Assembly: GCA_900754955.1 (NCBI GenBank)
Contig: CAAEEV010000012.1
Span: forward strand, 1-6,937
Direction of reading: 5' to 3'
DNA length: 6,937 bases
Source: Eggerthellaceae bacterium
Lineage (GTDB): Bacteria > Actinomycetota > Coriobacteriia > Coriobacteriales > Eggerthellaceae
Below, piece by piece: positions 6,568-6,937 of the stretch. Each line of letters starts with the position of its first letter. The first letter of the stretch is position 1. Below the pieces are notes generated by a model. The model saw only the letters and a program-made list of their open reading frames with translations. It was not told the DNA's origin and did no database searches. A program made the translations under genes and the position numbers.

Positions 6568-6606
6568 GTTGCGCCCTCGCGGGGTTCGATCCCCGGCGAG
6601 CGTAAC
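6568..6606. repeat. Long bulged hairpin with a tRNA T-arm-like loop
   Basis: GTTGCGC (6568-6574) pairs with GCGTAAC (6600-6606) with one G-T, TCGC (6577-6580) with GCGA (6596-6599), and GGGG (6581-6584) with CCCC (6591-6594) around loop TTCGAT. Small bulges are CC and G. The top 14 bases (6581-6594) are identical, in inverted orientation, to the T-arm of tRNA-Ala at 6659-6672. It is not followed by a T-run on the plus strand, so it is not a standard traX terminator. No full tRNA can be folded around it. Confidence 0.5.
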
Positions 6607-6610
6607 AAAT

Positions 6611-6637
6611 AAAAAAGCCTACCGTTGCAGGCAGGCT
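6611..6637 (-). terminator. Rho-independent terminator after tRNA-Ala
   Basis: Minus strand: AGCCTGCC (6637-6630), loop TGCAAC, GGTAGGCT (6623-6616), an 8-bp stem with one G-T, then an unbroken T-run (6616-6611). It starts eight bases after the tRNA 3' end. It shows that the tRNA transcript stops here instead of entering a 23S rRNA gene. Confidence 0.88.
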
Positions 6638-6645
6638 GTAATTAA

Positions 6646-6721
6646 TGGTGGAGCATAGGGGGATCGAACCCCTGACCTCAGGCTTGCAAAGCCCGCGCTC
6701 TCCCAGCTGAGCTAATGCCCC
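6646..6721 (-). tRNA. tRNA-Ala (anticodon TGC)
   Basis: This 76-base gene folds as a full cloverleaf. Acceptor GGGGCAT pairs with ATGCTCC (one G-T), the D-arm is GCTC/GAGC, and the anticodon stem CGGGC/GCCTG carries loop TTTGCAA (anticodon at 6688-6686). The T-arm is built on GGTTCGATCC. The 3' CCA is encoded (6648-6646). It lies downstream of tRNA-Ile in the same direction and decodes GCN alanine codons. Confidence 0.97.
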
Positions 6722-6741
6722 ATGCGTTGCACTTCGCGAAA

Positions 6742-6757
6742 TGTTTCACGTGAAACA
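6742..6757. promoter_or_regulatory. parS chromosome-partitioning site (ParB/Spo0J binding)
   Basis: TGTTTCACGTGAAACA is a perfect 16-bp palindrome identical to the bacterial parS consensus. The dyad extends to 20 bp (6740-6759). ParB binds parS, spreads, and loads condensin (SMC) to segregate origins, and parS sites cluster near oriC. It lies in the 133-base gap between the two tRNA genes, outside any coding sequence. A chance exact match of 16 bases in a window this size is very unlikely. Confidence 0.95.
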
Positions 6758-6801
6758 TTCCAGCTTTCGCGTTCACCGAGGTAAACATACCCCAGATATT
6801 A

Positions 6802-6845
6802 ATAAACGCTCCACCGGCTAACTCGGCTCACGATGGAGCGTTTAT
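6802..6845. repeat. 12-bp inverted repeat between tRNA-Ile and parS
   Basis: ATAAACGCTCCA (6802-6813) and TGGAGCGTTTAT (6834-6845) are perfect arms around a 20-base loop. It begins nine bases after tRNA-Ile. On the minus strand the 3' arm ends in TTTATTAAT, a poor U-tract, so it may be a weak terminator, a tRNA-processing stem, or a bidirectional element. Confidence 0.55.
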
Positions 6846-6854
6846 CGCAAAAAA

Positions 6855-6931
<77 letters not shown>

Positions 6932-6937
6932 TTGAAA

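Noticed and set aside
6525..6607. A possible third tRNA gene on the plus strand, suggested by the GGTTCGATCC motif
   Set aside because: No acceptor partner for GCGAGCG, no D-arm and no anticodon arm can be placed; only the T-arm-like hairpin is supported.

Overview
The window is a high-GC bacterial chromosome segment with five protein genes and two tRNA genes. Four of the protein genes (an ABC ATPase, a parvulin lipoprotein, BipA/TypA and a CPBP membrane protease) and both tRNAs read right to left on the minus strand. Only a TraX-family membrane protein reads left to right. Gene content, GC-rich codon use and the style of the proteins suggest an actinobacterium, and my best guess is a gut Coriobacteriia (Eggerthellaceae) member. 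That placement is inferred from general character, not from a database match.

Layout from the left. A short gap (1-124) holds a promoter firing out of the window. The single-domain ABC ATPase (125-949) follows, its start fixed by a good Shine-Dalgarno and by an intrinsic terminator just upstream. Next is the parvulin-type peptidyl-prolyl isomerase lipoprotein (1079-2359), which has a 76-residue acidic tail. Its leader (about 2360-2480) carries interleaved inverted repeats, and a noncoding stretch up to 2753 contains a strong 15-bp-stem terminator. Then come bipA/typA (2754-4568), a leader with a terminator-like hairpin, and a CPBP intramembrane protease (4758-5693). The protease is divergent from the traX-like gene (5801-6517), and the 107-bp gap between them contains an operator-like palindrome.

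The right end is the most informative part. tRNA-Ile(GAT) and tRNA-Ala(TGC) lie in tandem, in that order of transcription, and end in a clean intrinsic terminator, so no 23S gene follows as it would in an rRNA operon spacer. Between them sits a perfect 16-bp parS centromere (6742-6757), the binding site of the chromosome-partitioning protein ParB. In many actinobacteria a tRNA-Ile/tRNA-Ala pair follows gyrA next to oriC. With parS also present, I infer that this window lies close to the replication origin, that the origin is to the right, and that the minus-strand genes are co-directional with replication.

The genes do not form one pathway. Terminators separate the ABC, PPIase, bipA and tRNA units, so most are independent transcripts: envelope protein folding (PPIase), ribosome-linked stress adaptation (BipA), a divergent pair of polytopic membrane proteins (CPBP and TraX), and chromosome segregation (parS).
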